Positions 33,809-42,598 of a stretch of 54,521 nucleotides of DNA are shown piece by piece (positions within the stretch are counted from its first letter, which is position 1; every line of letters starts with the position of its first letter). Made by a program: the position numbers and the translations under genes. The notes below the pieces were generated by a model that did not search any database, had not been told where the DNA came from, and saw only the letters and a program-made list of their open reading frames with translations. This DNA comes from Terriglobia bacterium (lineage in GTDB: Bacteria; Acidobacteriota; UBA6911), in the NCBI GenBank assembly GCA_020072565.1, contig JAIQGI010000044.1:1-54521 (forward strand). Direction: 5' to 3'.

Positions 33809-35179
33809 ATGGAACAATCAATCCTACGTTTTGGTGGCGGCACCGACACGACGATAAATCTGCTAACACTCGTCGTACTGTTTGTTTCCGCTCTCATTAT
33901 CTTGCGTGTTTCTAGACGGCTCGCAGTATTTCCTCTCGTAATCGCTGGATCGATTGTCTCGCTCAGCCAAGTGGTAAATGTGGTTGGCCTGCATTTTACT
34001 GCCCTTCGAATTCTGATCTTGTTTGCATGGATTCGTATTGCACTCGATTATGGTCATGGCCGCACAAACAAGCTCCGTTCGCGGTTAACCCAAGTTGATA
34101 CCGCATTGCTGGCATTTGCGATTTGCCAAGCCTTATGCTTTAACATGCTCTATCACCAAGAGGCAGCCTTAATCAAATCTTTGGGTGTCCTATATGACAC
34201 GCTGGGCCTTTATTTCCTATTCAGGATATTTCTAACAAATGACCTTGACAACGATCGCTGTATCAACATTCTTGCCATCTTGAGCGTCTTTTTTGCGGCA
34301 TTCATGACAATCGAACAGATCACGGGACACAACCTCTTAAGTGTATTCGGTGGCGCTCCGCTTGACAGCACACTTCGTGAAGGCAGACTCAGATCCCAAG
34401 GATCCTTTGCACACCCCATCCTTGCCGGTGTGTTTGGTGCCACGCTTTTGCCTATTTTTTGGAACGAGTGGCGTCAACGGACTGCGCAACGCAAATCTGC
34501 TGCATTTGGCCTGATCGGGTGCACAGTTATGACCTTAACCTGCGCCTCAAACGGTCCTCCTTTAGCATATCTGGCGGGGGTAGTTGCTCTGGGTTTTTGG
34601 CCTCTTCGCAGTCGAATGCGGTCTGTTCGCTGGATTCTTGCCGGAGCAATTGTCTCTCTCCAACTAGTTATGAAGGCTCCAGTGTGGGCCCTGATTGCGC
34701 GCGTCGATTTTATCGGCGGCTCATCGGGATATCACCGCTATCAACTTGTCGATCAATTCATAAGGCACATATCGTCATGGTGGCTAGTTGGTACAACCGA
34801 CACGAGCAGTTGGGGTTTTTTTTTGTTCGATACCGCTAATGAGTACATTGATGTAGGTGTGACGGGTGGCATCTTTACTCTAGTCCTGTTTGTATGGATA
34901 CTAGTGCGGGCGTTTGGACTGCTGGGGACGACGCGCTCAGTTCCTACCGCCAATATCACGAAACAACGTCGGCTTTGGGCTTTTGGAGCAGCACTTTTTT
35001 CCCACGCTGTCGCCTTTATGGGCGTCAGCTATTTTGATCAGACACGGATCTTATGGTTTTTACTGTTGGCAATGATTTCGGCGGAAGCGGGGACTCCGCA
35101 CATAAGCGCATCGTCTCGCTCCGCCACCCATGCGTCTCTCGATATGCCAAATTTCACAAGAAGCTTTATCAATTCGTAG
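33809..35179 (+). CDS. Wzy/O-antigen ligase-like polysaccharide polymerase
   Basis: The 456-residue protein (start ATG 33809) is a polytopic membrane protein with about 11-12 hydrophobic segments and one large hydrophilic loop, as in WaaL/Wzy-type polymerases. Useful landmarks are GRLRSQGSFAHPILAGVFGATLLP, the family pattern with the R-[ST]-x-G-[ST]-x-x-H/P core before the loop, and YHRYQLVDQFIRHISSWWLVG. It is expected to polymerise repeat units in the periplasm after flipping by the Wzx protein. It is visibly AT-rich relative to the flanking LRR gene. Confidence 0.8.
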   Translation: MEQSILRFGGGTDTTINLLTLVVLFVSALIILRVSRRLAVFPLVIAGSIVSLSQVVNVVGLHFTALRILILFAWIRIALDYGHGRTNKLRSRLTQVDTALLAFAICQALCFNMLYHQEAALIKSLGVLYDTLGLYFLFRIFLTNDLDNDRCINILAILSVFFAAFMTIEQITGHNLLSVFGGAPLDSTLREGRLRSQGSFAHPILAGVFGATLLPIFWNEWRQRTAQRKSAAFGLIGCTVMTLTCASNGPPLAYLAGVVALGFWPLRSRMRSVRWILAGAIVSLQLVMKAPVWALIARVDFIGGSSGYHRYQLVDQFIRHISSWWLVGTTDTSSWGFFLFDTANEYIDVGVTGGIFTLVLFVWILVRAFGLLGTTRSVPTANITKQRRLWAFGAALFSHAVAFMGVSYFDQTRILWFLLLAMISAEAGTPHISASSRSATHASLDMPNFTRSFINS

Positions 35180-35411
35180 GTCACAAAGCGTCCATATGAT
35201 CTGGGCAGGCTATGTCATAGGTCAAAGTGTGAATCGTGCTCCTAATCCATGCGCCGGACCGCTCATTCATTTCCGATAAATTGGGTTTTGTCTACTTGGC
35301 GGCGTCTGACTTGGCATCAATATTTGCTGTCGTTTTGTGCGTTCAGAAAGGATGGAGAGGTGGCGCGGTGGTTTGTGCGTGCTGATGTGCTAACTGCGAG
35401 GATTTATCTCC
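35180..35411. other. Intergenic stretch upstream of DUF354 remnant
   Basis: No gene is visible. It ends with a possible ribosome site for the GTG of the truncated DUF354 frame. Confidence 0.4.
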
Positions 35412-35501
35412 GTGGCTGCTGACCGTATTGAATCAACAATCTGGATCGACCTGGATAACACGCCTCACGTGCCGTTCTTCAAACCTATATCAGGATGCTG
35501 A
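35412..35501 (+). pseudogene. Truncated 5' end of a second DUF354 gene
   Basis: Starting at GTG 35412, a 29-codon frame reads IESTIWIDLDNTPHVPFFKP before a stop at 35499-35501. The DNA from about 35440 to 35481 matches the DUF354 start inside the fused gene (5995-6036) at 39 of 42 positions. The remaining roughly 310 codons of a DUF354 domain are missing, and the fragment runs straight into IS-type sequence. It is therefore a relic of a stand-alone DUF354 gene cut by a transposon. Confidence 0.75.
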
Positions 35502-35579
35502 TGAACCAGCTGTTTGTGGCCAATTCATTGCAAAAGGAAATCCCTCCTTTAACGTATTTCTATGGTAAGGAGGCAATCG

Positions 35580-35920
35580 ATGCGCGGATCGGACGAACAG
35601 CAAGAATGGATGTTCAGTTACATCTCGGCGGAGAAAGGCGTGCCCAAGGATCATCCACTTGAAGCTATTCGCAATATGGTTGATGTCGTTCTCAAAGATC
35701 AATGGCCGCTCCCTCAATACCTGTATCTCAAAACAGGTCGCCCATTGATTGCACAGTAATGATCTCTGCGCACTATTCTGAGCGGCTTATCATGGAACAA
35801 CTTGACTACAATTTGCCGTTCCGCTGATTCTCGCCACTTCGCGCTTGACGAAACTACGTCTTCGTGGGATCGCCCCGGGAAAAGCTGGCGAACGCGGACC
35901 ATGCTTGCTGTTCCTCAACG
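35580..35920 (+). pseudogene. Decayed IS5-type transposase remnant
   Basis: ATG 35580 starts a frame (RGSDEQQEWMFSYISAEK, VPKDHPLEAIRNMVDVVLK, LKTGRPLIAQ) that matches the N-terminus of IS5/IS1182-like transposases but stops at 35757-35759. A second fragment in another frame (SERLIMEQLDYNLPFR, 35777-35827) corresponds to the next conserved segment, and further degraded pieces (REKLANADHA) continue to about 35915. Frameshifts, stops and deletions make it inactive. It separates the DUF354 relic from the LRR gene. Confidence 0.72.
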
Positions 35921-38900
35921 ATGCCAGTTTTTGCCATGTTTAAACAGATAGCAATAGCCTTTCTCTTGATCATCGACATGCACCCTGGCCTATGGTGTGC
36001 CATCCACGTGCAGGGGCCTGCTACGATACCGGATATCGAGCGCCGGGCGTTGGTCGCACTGTACCAGGATACCAACGGCTCAAACTGGAACACAAAATCT
36101 AATTGGCTTGGCGCCGCAGGCAGCGAAGATACATGGTATGGAATCCATATTACCTCCGGGAACGTGACATCGATTGATTTGGCCGACAATAACCTCGTCG
36201 GCTCGATCCCTCCGGAACTCTCCGATCTCACCGAGCTGAAAGAGTTAAGGTTGGGGGGGAATAGCCTAGCCGGGACCATTCCCGCAGCGCTGGGGAACCT
36301 GGCGCATCTCGAAGTCCTTGCGCTCGAAGTCAATCAGTTGACCGGCAGTGTCCCGGCGGAGCTGGGCAAATTGTCCAACCTGCACTCGTTGTACTTATAT
36401 GCCAACCGCCTGTCGGGCTCTTTGCCGGCTGAGATCGGGAATCTTACAAACCTGAACATGCTCCACCTCTTTGGCAATCAACTGACCGGGGCGATCCCGG
36501 CAACCCTCGGAAATCTCCTGGAACTGGACACCCTAGTCATTAGCAATAACCAGTTGAGCGGATCAGTCCCTGCCGCGCTTGGCCGACTCACCAAATTGCG
36601 GTTTCTCTACTTGAATGACAACAACCTCAACGGAACGGTACCGCCGGAACTGGGCGCACTGCTTAATCTGGTCGCGCTCTTCCTCGAAAATAATTCCCTC
36701 AGCGGGGGCATCCCGGGGCAGCTGGGCGCGCTGGCGTCATTATGCTGGCTCGATCTCTCCACCAACCAATTCACAGGATCCATACCAGTGGAGCTGTCTG
36801 CCCTGCCGAAATTAGAAGGCATGTGGCTGGCGAGAAATTCCCTGACGGGAAGCATTCCTTCACAATTCTCCGCACTTGCCAACCTGGAGAACCTCTGCCT
36901 CTCGCACAACAGGCTCTCGGGGACGATTCCCACAGACCTGAGGGCACTATCCAAGCTGCAGACCCTTCAGCTCGATAACAATCAGCTCAGCGGAGGGATT
37001 CCTGCAGAGTTTGCGGATCTCACTGCATTGTACGAGCTGGCTCTCAGCAACAACCTGCTTTCCGGGACCATACCGCCCGAGTTGACAAAGCTCACAAAGC
37101 TCGCGCTGCTTTCCCTGGACAACAACCAGCTGAAAGGATCGATCCCGAGCCAGATCGGGAATCTCGCCGGCTTGACGCGCCTCGCTTTGAGCGCCAATCT
37201 CCTCACCGGCACCATTCCCGACAACCTGGGAAGCCTGGCAAACCTTCAAAGCCTCACGCTCGATGCCAACTCACTCACCGGCCAGATTCCCGTGACTTTT
37301 CAGAAGCTTCGCAGCCTTCAATACCTGTCTCTGAGCAACAACCTGCTCGACGGGAACATCCCCTCCGGGCTTGGCGGTCTCTCCGGCATGAATCGCCTGT
37401 ACCTCGACCATAACCGGCTAAGCGGTGCGATTCCTCCCGAGTTGGCAAACCTCGCCTCCCTGGACATCCTTGATTTGAGCGGCAACTTGCTGAGCGGAAT
37501 GATCCCGTCCGCCTTCCGCCGGCTGTCCGGGATGTCGCGCCTCGATCTCTCCGGCAATCAGCTCAGCGGAAGTATTCCAAGAGAGTTGGGTGCGCTCCAG
37601 AATCTCACCGTTCTCTCGCTCGCCGACAATCAGCTCTCAGGCATCATCCCGCCCGAACTCGGCGGCATTTCGGGTTTGCGGGAGCTTTTGCTGCAGCGGA
37701 ATCTATTGAGCGGACCCATCCCGGCGCAACTCGGCAACCTCCAGGCGTTGACGAGGCTTGAGTTCCAGGAAAACCAGCTGACCGGGAACCTTTCCCCAGA
37801 ACTCGGTTCTCTAAAGAATCTAGTATGGCTCTACCTGGACAAAAATAAGTTGATAGGGGGCATTCCGCAGTCGTTTGGAAATCTTACGCAGCTGCAATGG
37901 TTGTCCCTCAGCAGCAACCAGTTGTCGGGAACGATCCCCACCTCTCTGGCTAATCTCACCGGCCTCCGATGGCTGGCCCTAAACGGCAATTCTCTTTTCG
38001 GGAACATTCCCGATTTTTTCTCCAGCCTGCAGGCTCTCGAAGTCGTGTCGCTGGGAGAAAATCAGCTGAGCGGGTCGATTCCGGGCTCTCTCGCAGGCCT
38101 GGGTAACCTGCGGTCGCTGGATTTGAGCGTCAACCTGCTGACTGGCTTAATACCATCGCAGCTGGGCAACCTGCCGAACCTGCAGCAGCTTCTGCTCGGC
38201 GGCAACAATCTGAACGGGAACATCCCCACGCAGCTGGGAAGCTTGGCAAAACTTCAGGCGCTCGACCTCAGCGCCAACCAGCTGAGCGGCCAGATTCCCG
38301 ACGAGCTGGCAAAGCTTACTGCGCTCGACAAGCTCCTGCTTGATCGCAATGCCCTGACCGGATCTATCCCCTCGTCGCTGGCAGCCCTCACGGGCCTGCA
38401 GGTTCTCATGCTCGGCGACAATCAAATGCAGGGGAGTATCCCGCCGCAGCTGGGCAGCATGAGCGCGCTGCAAGTACTGAGCCTGGCGCGCAACCGGCTT
38501 TCCGGCTCCATCTGCGCCACGCTGTCAGCCCTGGCCGACCTGCGCATCCTCTCTCTTGAAGGAAACGCGCTCTCAGGCACGATCCCGCGCGAACTCGGCG
38601 GAATGCCGGCGCTCAAGGTTCTTACACTCGCCGACAATCAATTGAGCGGTTCCATCCCCGTCGAACTTGGAAACCTCGGTGCACTCGAATCCCTCTCCCT
38701 GCGGTCCAATCAGCTGCAAGGGACCATCCCGGCGAGCTTCACGCGTCTCACCCAGATGCTTGGCGGCCAGCTTGATGTCGACTGGAACAGGCTGTCCCCC
38801 GAAAACGCCTCGGTAAGCGCGTTCATCGATCTCAAATCAACCGACCCGTCCTGGAAGGGAGCACAGGTAGTGCCGCCTGCCGGCATTGCGGCATCCACGG

Positions 38901-40522
38901 TGACTGCGAGCACGATACGCCTGCGCTGGTCCCCGCTCGACTGGCCGTCCATCGCGGGCAGCAGCGGCAAATATGAGATCTACATCCAGTCAGCCGGCGA
39001 ATCAGCGTTCAAATCCTGGGGCATGACCAAGGACTTTGCCCAGTCGACCGCCGTGATCACCGGACTAAATCCCTCGACTCAATATCGGCTCAAGCTCCGG
39101 TCGATCACTCCGGCCCACGCATACAATTCCAGCGCCCTGACAAGCGACTTCAGCCCCGAAATCCTGGCAACAACTGCGCCAATGACCAACCTGTACTTTC
39201 CCATGTTTTCTGAAGACCCGGACGGCTGGACCGGCTTCGCGGTGTCGAACAGCTCGGATGTCGACGCCGCCGTGCGCTTCTCGGCATTCGACGCCACCGG
39301 CGCCCCTCTGCCGTACCCCGTCGGGTCCTTCGACTTCGATATCCCGGCCGGCACCCAGCTGGCGCAGATGGGATGGCAGATCTTTCAGGCGCAAAACGTC
39401 CTCAGCCATAAAGGCTGGATGAGCTTGATGTCCGATAACCCTTTTCTCGGCTCTTTTTTCCTCTTTGGGAACGGGCGGTTGACGCAGCTGGACGGTGGAG
39501 TCCCGTCGACCCGCCTGGCGGCCAAACTTCTCTTCACCCGGGTCTATGAAGGCCCCGGAAGCTATCGCGGTGAAAGCGCTCATACCTACCTGAGTATCGC
39601 CAATCCCAACAGTTCGAGTGTCACTCTCCGCCTTACGCTGTTCTATACCGGCGGGGCAAACGGGACTTACGGCACGTTGGTGAGGACGCAGACCGTGCAG
39701 CCCAATTGTGAACTCCATGGAACCGTTGCGGAGATCTTTGGAACTTCGCAGCCCGTCCTCGGCGGGTACGTCGTTGTCGAAGCAACCAGCGGCGGAGGAG
39801 TGGCCGGATTCGAACTCGTCGAACTCCCCGACAGGCAGACCATCCTGGGAGTGCCGCCATGGGATGATTTCAGCGCACGTTCGCTGTATTCGGCGCAGCT
39901 TGCGGAATTTGCCGATTACTTCTATACCAACCTCAAGCTGGTGAATACCAGTGCTTCCACCAGACGGGTCTCCGTGCTGGCAGTCCGCGACAACGGCGTG
40001 CCGGTGGCAGCGCCCGTGGCGCTATATCTCCCTGCTGGGGGGACGCTCGAGCAGGATATCAGCGGGATTTTCCCCGCAGGGTCGGAAATGCAGGGGTCAC
40101 TGAGCATTTCGGCGGACGGGGACGGGGTCGTGGGAGACGTCGTTTTCGGCGATCCACGAACCTCGCAATACGCTGCCTGCCTGCTGCTTCAGAGCCAATC
40201 CTTCACCAAGGCAGTTTTCAGCCAGGTGGCCAACGGCGCCGGCTATCAGACGGGGATTGCACTATACAACCCAGGGCAAGTTTCAGGCGATGTTCACGTT
40301 TCGGTTTTTGAGCCTGACGGCTCCCTGTACGGTGACGCGATGTTCACACTCCCTGCCGGTCAGCGGGTGTCGAAGCTCCTCGAAGAGGTGGTGAAGGAAA
40401 GCGCCGGCCAGGTAAATGGGTATATTGTCATCGAGTCGACGCAACCCCTGATTGCGCAAGCGTTGTTCAGTGATTGGAAGCAAATGCTGGCCGCGATTCC
40501 GCCTACGATTTTAAGGAATTAG
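35921..40522 (+). CDS. Giant secreted leucine-rich-repeat / Fn3 protein
   Basis: The frame is open upstream through IS debris, so I take ATG 35921 (alternative 35936), followed by a hydrophobic signal-like segment (QIAIAFLLII). The product has about 1533 residues. After an LRR N-cap (ALVALYQDTNGSNWNTKSNWLG) come roughly 36 plant-type leucine-rich repeats of 24 residues with the consensus L-x-x-L-x-L-x-x-N-x-L-S-G-x-I-P-x-x-L-G. A fibronectin type III domain (about 985-1090) and about 440 residues with four similar beta-rich modules (for example GFAVSNSSD, YLSIANPNSS, LKLVNTSAS, GIALYNPGQ) complete it. It is probably extracellular, for adhesion or EPS matrix binding. It carries no PEP-CTERM tail, so anchoring is unclear. 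Confidence 0.85.
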   Translation: MPVFAMFKQIAIAFLLIIDMHPGLWCAIHVQGPATIPDIERRALVALYQDTNGSNWNTKSNWLGAAGSEDTWYGIHITSGNVTSIDLADNNLVGSIPPELSDLTELKELRLGGNSLAGTIPAALGNLAHLEVLALEVNQLTGSVPAELGKLSNLHSLYLYANRLSGSLPAEIGNLTNLNMLHLFGNQLTGAIPATLGNLLELDTLVISNNQLSGSVPAALGRLTKLRFLYLNDNNLNGTVPPELGALLNLVALFLENNSLSGGIPGQLGALASLCWLDLSTNQFTGSIPVELSALPKLEGMWLARNSLTGSIPSQFSALANLENLCLSHNRLSGTIPTDLRALSKLQTLQLDNNQLSGGIPAEFADLTALYELALSNNLLSGTIPPELTKLTKLALLSLDNNQLKGSIPSQIGNLAGLTRLALSANLLTGTIPDNLGSLANLQSLTLDANSLTGQIPVTFQKLRSLQYLSLSNNLLDGNIPSGLGGLSGMNRLYLDHNRLSGAIPPELANLASLDILDLSGNLLSGMIPSAFRRLSGMSRLDLSGNQLSGSIPRELGALQNLTVLSLADNQLSGIIPPELGGISGLRELLLQRNLLSGPIPAQLGNLQALTRLEFQENQLTGNLSPELGSLKNLVWLYLDKNKLIGGIPQSFGNLTQLQWLSLSSNQLSGTIPTSLANLTGLRWLALNGNSLFGNIPDFFSSLQALEVVSLGENQLSGSIPGSLAGLGNLRSLDLSVNLLTGLIPSQLGNLPNLQQLLLGGNNLNGNIPTQLGSLAKLQALDLSANQLSGQIPDELAKLTALDKLLLDRNALTGSIPSSLAALTGLQVLMLGDNQMQGSIPPQLGSMSALQVLSLARNRLSGSICATLSALADLRILSLEGNALSGTIPRELGGMPALKVLTLADNQLSGSIPVELGNLGALESLSLRSNQLQGTIPASFTRLTQMLGGQLDVDWNRLSPENASVSAFIDLKSTDPSWKGAQVVPPAGIAASTVTASTIRLRWSPLDWPSIAGSSGKYEIYIQSAGESAFKSWGMTKDFAQSTAVITGLNPSTQYRLKLRSITPAHAYNSSALTSDFSPEILATTAPMTNLYFPMFSEDPDGWTGFAVSNSSDVDAAVRFSAFDATGAPLPYPVGSFDFDIPAGTQLAQMGWQIFQAQNVLSHKGWMSLMSDNPFLGSFFLFGNGRLTQLDGGVPSTRLAAKLLFTRVYEGPGSYRGESAHTYLSIANPNSSSVTLRLTLFYTGGANGTYGTLVRTQTVQPNCELHGTVAEIFGTSQPVLGGYVVVEATSGGGVAGFELVELPDRQTILGVPPWDDFSARSLYSAQLAEFADYFYTNLKLVNTSASTRRVSVLAVRDNGVPVAAPVALYLPAGGTLEQDISGIFPAGSEMQGSLSISADGDGVVGDVVFGDPRTSQYAACLLLQSQSFTKAVFSQVANGAGYQTGIALYNPGQVSGDVHVSVFEPDGSLYGDAMFTLPAGQRVSKLLEEVVKESAGQVNGYIVIESTQPLIAQALFSDWKQMLAAIPPTILRN

Positions 40523-40551
40523 CAGGGGAAAAAGCAAAAGCTCAACGCAGA

Positions 40552-40577
40552 GGACGCTGAGGGCGCAGAGGAAACCT
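40552..40577. repeat. CGCAGAGG-type intergenic repeat
   Basis: CGCAGAGGACGCTGAGGGCGCAGAGG lies between the LRR gene and the Fn3/PKD gene. It is the reverse-complement family of the 3332-3364 repeat. Confidence 0.5.
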
Positions 40578-40602
40578 CAGGAGAGGCACTGGTAAGTAGG
40601 CG

Positions 40603-41229
40603 ATGAAATATCTTATCCGGATGGGGACGCTTTGTTGCTTATGTGGACTAGTATGTACAACCGCATTTGCCGGGCCGCTGCGGATTGCGTGGGACCCGCC
40701 TCCCAATTATTGGATCGCGGGATACCATGTGTACCGCGCCGATAGATCAGGAGGTCCATACAAACGCTTGACCAAAGACCCGGTCACGAAGTGCGAATAC
40801 TCGGATGAGACGGCGGTGCCGGGGAAGAAGTATTTCTATGTCGTGACCACTGTGGGGGCGGACGGCAAAGAGAGCGCGTTCTCTTCGGAGTTGGCGGTCA
40901 CGCTCGCCAACTACGATGCCGCGCCGGAACCGGGGGCGCTGATCGCGCGCGCCGCCAAAGATCTGACCGTGCACAGCGGGGATACGGTCCTGCTTACCGG
41001 AAATCACCGGGACCCGGAAGGGAAGAATGTCACATATCAATGGAGTCAGGTCCGGGATCCTATTCCGGGAGCTATTTCAGTGACACTTTCTGGCAGCGAC
41101 CGGGCCGAGGCAAGCTTTCTGGCGCCCATCGTCATCGCAAAGACCGAACTGATGTTTGCTCTCACTGTCACGGATGTCCAGGGCGGCAAGACGGTGGACT
41201 ACATCCGCGTGACGGTGCTTCCCCGATGA
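40603..41229 (+). CDS. Secreted Fn3/PKD domain protein
   Basis: The protein has 208 residues. A clear signal peptide (MKYLIRMGTLCCLCGLVC, cut near AFA) is followed by an Fn3 domain (LRIAWDPPPNYWIAGYHVYRA, YKRLTKDPV, KYFYVVTTVGADGKES) and a PKD-like domain (HSGDTVLLTGNHRDPEGKNVTYQWSQV, LMFALTVTDVQGG). Such two-domain exported proteins appear beside exosortase loci and may bind EPS or form part of the matrix. No enzyme site or sorting tail is visible. Confidence 0.8.
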   Translation: MKYLIRMGTLCCLCGLVCTTAFAGPLRIAWDPPPNYWIAGYHVYRADRSGGPYKRLTKDPVTKCEYSDETAVPGKKYFYVVTTVGADGKESAFSSELAVTLANYDAAPEPGALIARAAKDLTVHSGDTVLLTGNHRDPEGKNVTYQWSQVRDPIPGAISVTLSGSDRAEASFLAPIVIAKTELMFALTVTDVQGGKTVDYIRVTVLPR

Positions 41230-41234
41230 TTTTT

Positions 41235-41390
41235 TCGCTATTCGCTGTTCGCTCTTCGCTTTTCGTTCTGGTGGCTCTTGGCTTTCAGTAATTGGAAGCC
41301 GAAAATGAAATCGCCTATCTTCGACAGCCTTAATATCTCCCCAAGCCACTATCATTCATTCGGAACGAAGAGCGAATAGCGAACCACTGA
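41235..41390. repeat. GCGAATAGCGAAC-type palindromic repeat
   Basis: TTCGCTATTCGCTGTTCGCTCTTCGC (from about 41235) and the reverse-oriented GAACGAAGAGCGAATAGCGAAC (about 41361-41383) face each other across about 100 bp. They form an imperfect stem in front of the FemAB-like gene. The words equal those at 4584-4623. Confidence 0.6.
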
Positions 41391-41400
41391 CGGAAGCTGC

Positions 41401-42447
41401 ATGAATCATCACATCATTGATCCCTTATCGGATCCGAGGTGGGGGCGCCTCGTCGAGAGGCATCCGAAGGCGTCTGTTTTTCACACGGCGGGGTGGCTGG
41501 AGAGCTTGAGGCGCACTTACGGATACAGGATATTCGCCTTGACCGCTTCGCTGCCTGGACATGAATTGGAAACGGGCATTCCTTTCTGCCATATCAACAG
41601 CTGGTTCACAGGTCAGCGGCTGGTGTCACTTCCGTTCTCCGATCACTGCGATCCCCTGATAGATCAGCCCGGGCGAGTTTCGAGTCTGCTGCGTTCATTG
41701 CAGGCGCGCCCGGAACTGGGAAACCGGAAATATGTGGAACTTCGTCCGCTTGATGCCGCATGCGGGGTCGAGACGACGGCGACCGGGTTCACTTGCTGCG
41801 CGCGCTTCTACTTTCACCGGCTTGACCTTCGTTCGGGACCCGGCGCGATCTATAAGCGTTTTCACAAGGACTGCGTCCAGAGGAAAATCCGCCGCGCCGA
41901 GCGCGAGAAACTGACCGTCGAGCAGGGACAATCGGAACGTCTCCTCAGGGATTTCTATCGGCTGCACCTTCGGACGCGCCGGCGGCAGGGACTTGTGCCG
42001 CAGCCGTTTGCCTGGTTCCAAAACCTCGCCGGATGCCTCGGACCGGCAATGCAGGTCCGGGCAGCCTACTTGAAGAATCAGCCCGTAGCGGCCATCGTCA
42101 CGCTGAGGCATCGGGATCGCATCGTCTACAAATACGGCTCTTCCGACGCAAGGAGCAATGCGCTGGGGGGAACGCAGCTGCTTTTTTGGAGCGCCATTCA
42201 GGAAGCCTGCGAACAGGGATTACACGAGTTCGACCTTGGGCGCACCGGCTGTGATAATCCCGGGTTGATCATATTCAAGGAGCGTTTGGGAGCCACGCGC
42301 AACGACCTTGCATATGTGAGATGTCCGGCACCGATTACATCAGGTGCCGGAAAACCATACTTTCACGTTCTGAACCGAGTCCTCTCTTGGGCGCCGCTGA
42401 ATCTCTTGAGGGCCGCGGGCGCACTGTTATATCGACATGCAGGTTAA
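41401..42447 (+). CDS. FemAB-like protein of the exosortase locus
   Basis: The 348-residue protein matches the FemAB-related family often seen in XrtA/PEP-CTERM EPS regions. The N-terminal ASVFHTAGWLESLRRTYGYR is the usual start, followed by FHKDCVQRKIRRAEREKL, LHLRTRRRQGLVPQPF, KNQPVAAIVTLRHRDRIVYKYGSSD and GLHEFDLGRTGCDNPGLIIFKERLG. The protein has two GNAT-like domains and no membrane segment. It likely transfers an aminoacyl or acyl group in EPS assembly. It precedes exosortase 1 with a 151-bp gap filled by a repeat. Confidence 0.85.
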   Translation: MNHHIIDPLSDPRWGRLVERHPKASVFHTAGWLESLRRTYGYRIFALTASLPGHELETGIPFCHINSWFTGQRLVSLPFSDHCDPLIDQPGRVSSLLRSLQARPELGNRKYVELRPLDAACGVETTATGFTCCARFYFHRLDLRSGPGAIYKRFHKDCVQRKIRRAEREKLTVEQGQSERLLRDFYRLHLRTRRRQGLVPQPFAWFQNLAGCLGPAMQVRAAYLKNQPVAAIVTLRHRDRIVYKYGSSDARSNALGGTQLLFWSAIQEACEQGLHEFDLGRTGCDNPGLIIFKERLGATRNDLAYVRCPAPITSGAGKPYFHVLNRVLSWAPLNLLRAAGALLYRHAG

Positions 42448-42490
42448 TGCACAACAGTCGAACCCGGGCGCAGCAAAATAATGTTCTCCA

Positions 42491-42560
42491 TGGCGTCTTC
42501 GCGTCCTGGCGTCTTGGCGTTTGCTTTTCAAACCGCGAAGTCGCCAAGACGCCAAGCGCA
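42491..42560. repeat. GGCGTCTTGGCG-type inverted repeat
   Basis: TGGCGTCTTCGCGTCCTGGCGTCTTGGCG on the left is mirrored by CGCGAAGTCGCCAAGACGCCAAGCGC on the right. The stem ends about 40 bases before the exosortase start. Its presence argues against the longer in-frame ATG-less extension of that gene. Confidence 0.65.
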
Positions 42561-42598
42561 ATTTCTGGACAGATCTTCATTGGAATCAGAATGATCCT

